Source: CAZLHO01 sp964559455 (GTDB taxonomy: Bacteria > Krumholzibacteriota > Krumholzibacteriia > LZORAL124-64-63). From it: DNA of 6,428 bases. Under the pieces are notes generated by a model. It saw only the letters and a list, made by a program, of their open reading frames with translations, had not been told where the DNA came from and ran no database searches. How positions within the stretch are numbered: the stretch's first letter is position 1; every line of letters begins with the position of its first letter. The translations under genes were made by a program, and so were the position numbers. Positions 6,140 through 6,428 of this stretch are shown piece after piece. The DNA lies in contig CAZLHO010000098.1 of the NCBI GenBank assembly GCA_964559455.1, positions 1 through 6,428 of the forward strand. Direction: 5' to 3'.

Positions 6140-6428
6140 ATGCGCACCCTGACCGGCAAGCACTTCATCACGACCCAGGACTGGAACGACGACGAGCTCG
6201 AGCTGCTGATGGAGACCGCCGAGCGTCTGAAGAAGGAATTCCACGACGACGTGCCGCACGCCCTGCTGCGCGACCGCACGCTGTTCCTGCTCTTCTTCGA
6301 GCAGAGCACGCGCACCCGCAACAGCATGGAGGCGGGCATGACCCAGCTGGGCGGCCACGCCCACTTCCTGTCGCCGGACAAGCTGCAGGTCAGCCACGGC
6401 GAGACGGTGGTGGACACCGGCAAGGTGC
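6140..6428 (+). CDS. Carbamoyltransferase, YgeW-like, N-terminal part (runs off the window)
   Basis: The first 96 residues of an aspartate/ornithine carbamoyltransferase-family protein, cut by the right edge. The SxRTR carbamoyl-phosphate loop is intact as FFEQSTRTRNS (S56, R58 and R60 being the key positions). It is followed by the second part of the N-terminal domain, QLGGHAHFL, and by LQVSHGETVVDTGKV. The HGET sequence there resembles E. coli YgeW (QIAHGETVRETA, as recalled) more than the GES or KGET seen in ordinary ornithine or aspartate enzymes. The enzymes transfer a carbamoyl group between carbamoyl phosphate and an amino or ureido acceptor. In catabolic clusters the reaction is thought to run toward carbamoyl phosphate, which carbamate kinase then uses to make ATP. 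The substrate-binding C-terminal domain is outside the window, so a classical ornithine carbamoyltransferase (argF/arcB) cannot be ruled out. Adjacency to ssnA and ygeY favours the YgeW-type role. Confidence 0.85.
   Translation, partial: MRTLTGKHFITTQDWNDDELELLMETAERLKKEFHDDVPHALLRDRTLFLLFFEQSTRTRNSMEAGMTQLGGHAHFLSPDKLQVSHGETVVDTGKV

Overview
The window is a high-GC bacterial stretch. Codons end almost always in G or C, genes are tightly packed on the + strand, and most starts have a clear Shine-Dalgarno sequence. Nothing looks like a phage, transposon, CRISPR array or RNA gene. The lineage cannot be fixed from the sequence. The gene content (a GldF/GldG/DUF4340 set plus a selenium-linked purine-type catabolic set) suggests an anaerobic or facultative, probably uncultured Gram-negative-type bacterium. 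The high GC and consistent Shine-Dalgarno sites argue against a typical Bacteroidetes genome.

Region 1 (1-3302) is the 3' end of an ABC-exporter operon. It holds the C-terminal part of a GldF-like ABC-2 permease, a complete GldG-like membrane-anchored auxiliary protein whose start overlaps the permease stop by one base, and a DUF4340 protein 13 bases further on. The ATPase should lie just upstream of the window. The operon ends at a strong intrinsic terminator (3321-3357).

Region 2 (3303-3443) is a 141-base boundary. It carries the terminator, a perfect 18-base inverted repeat (3364-3381), promoter-like hexamers around that repeat, and the Shine-Dalgarno site of the next gene.

Region 3 (3444-6428, running off the right edge) is a second, functionally separate gene set. 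It comprises an SsnA-type amidohydrolase, a YgeY-type M20 metallohydrolase, and the first 96 residues of a carbamoyltransferase that looks YgeW-like. In Escherichia coli the homologues sit in the ygeW-ygeX-ygeY-hyuA ... ygfK-ssnA-xdhD region, which is linked to selenium-dependent molybdenum hydroxylases and anaerobic purine/uric-acid breakdown. Here they are directly adjacent in the order ssnA-ygeY-carbamoyltransferase. The inferred joint role is hydrolytic opening and trimming of purine-derived or related N-rich heterocycles, with carbamoyl transfer or phosphorolysis to recover carbamoyl phosphate and ATP. A 13-bp hairpin without a U-tract separates ygeY from the carbamoyltransferase gene.

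No wholly new system is evident. The points most worth a second look are the operator-like palindrome at the head of the catabolic set, the identity and substrate of the truncated carbamoyltransferase, and whether the missing purine-pathway partners lie downstream.
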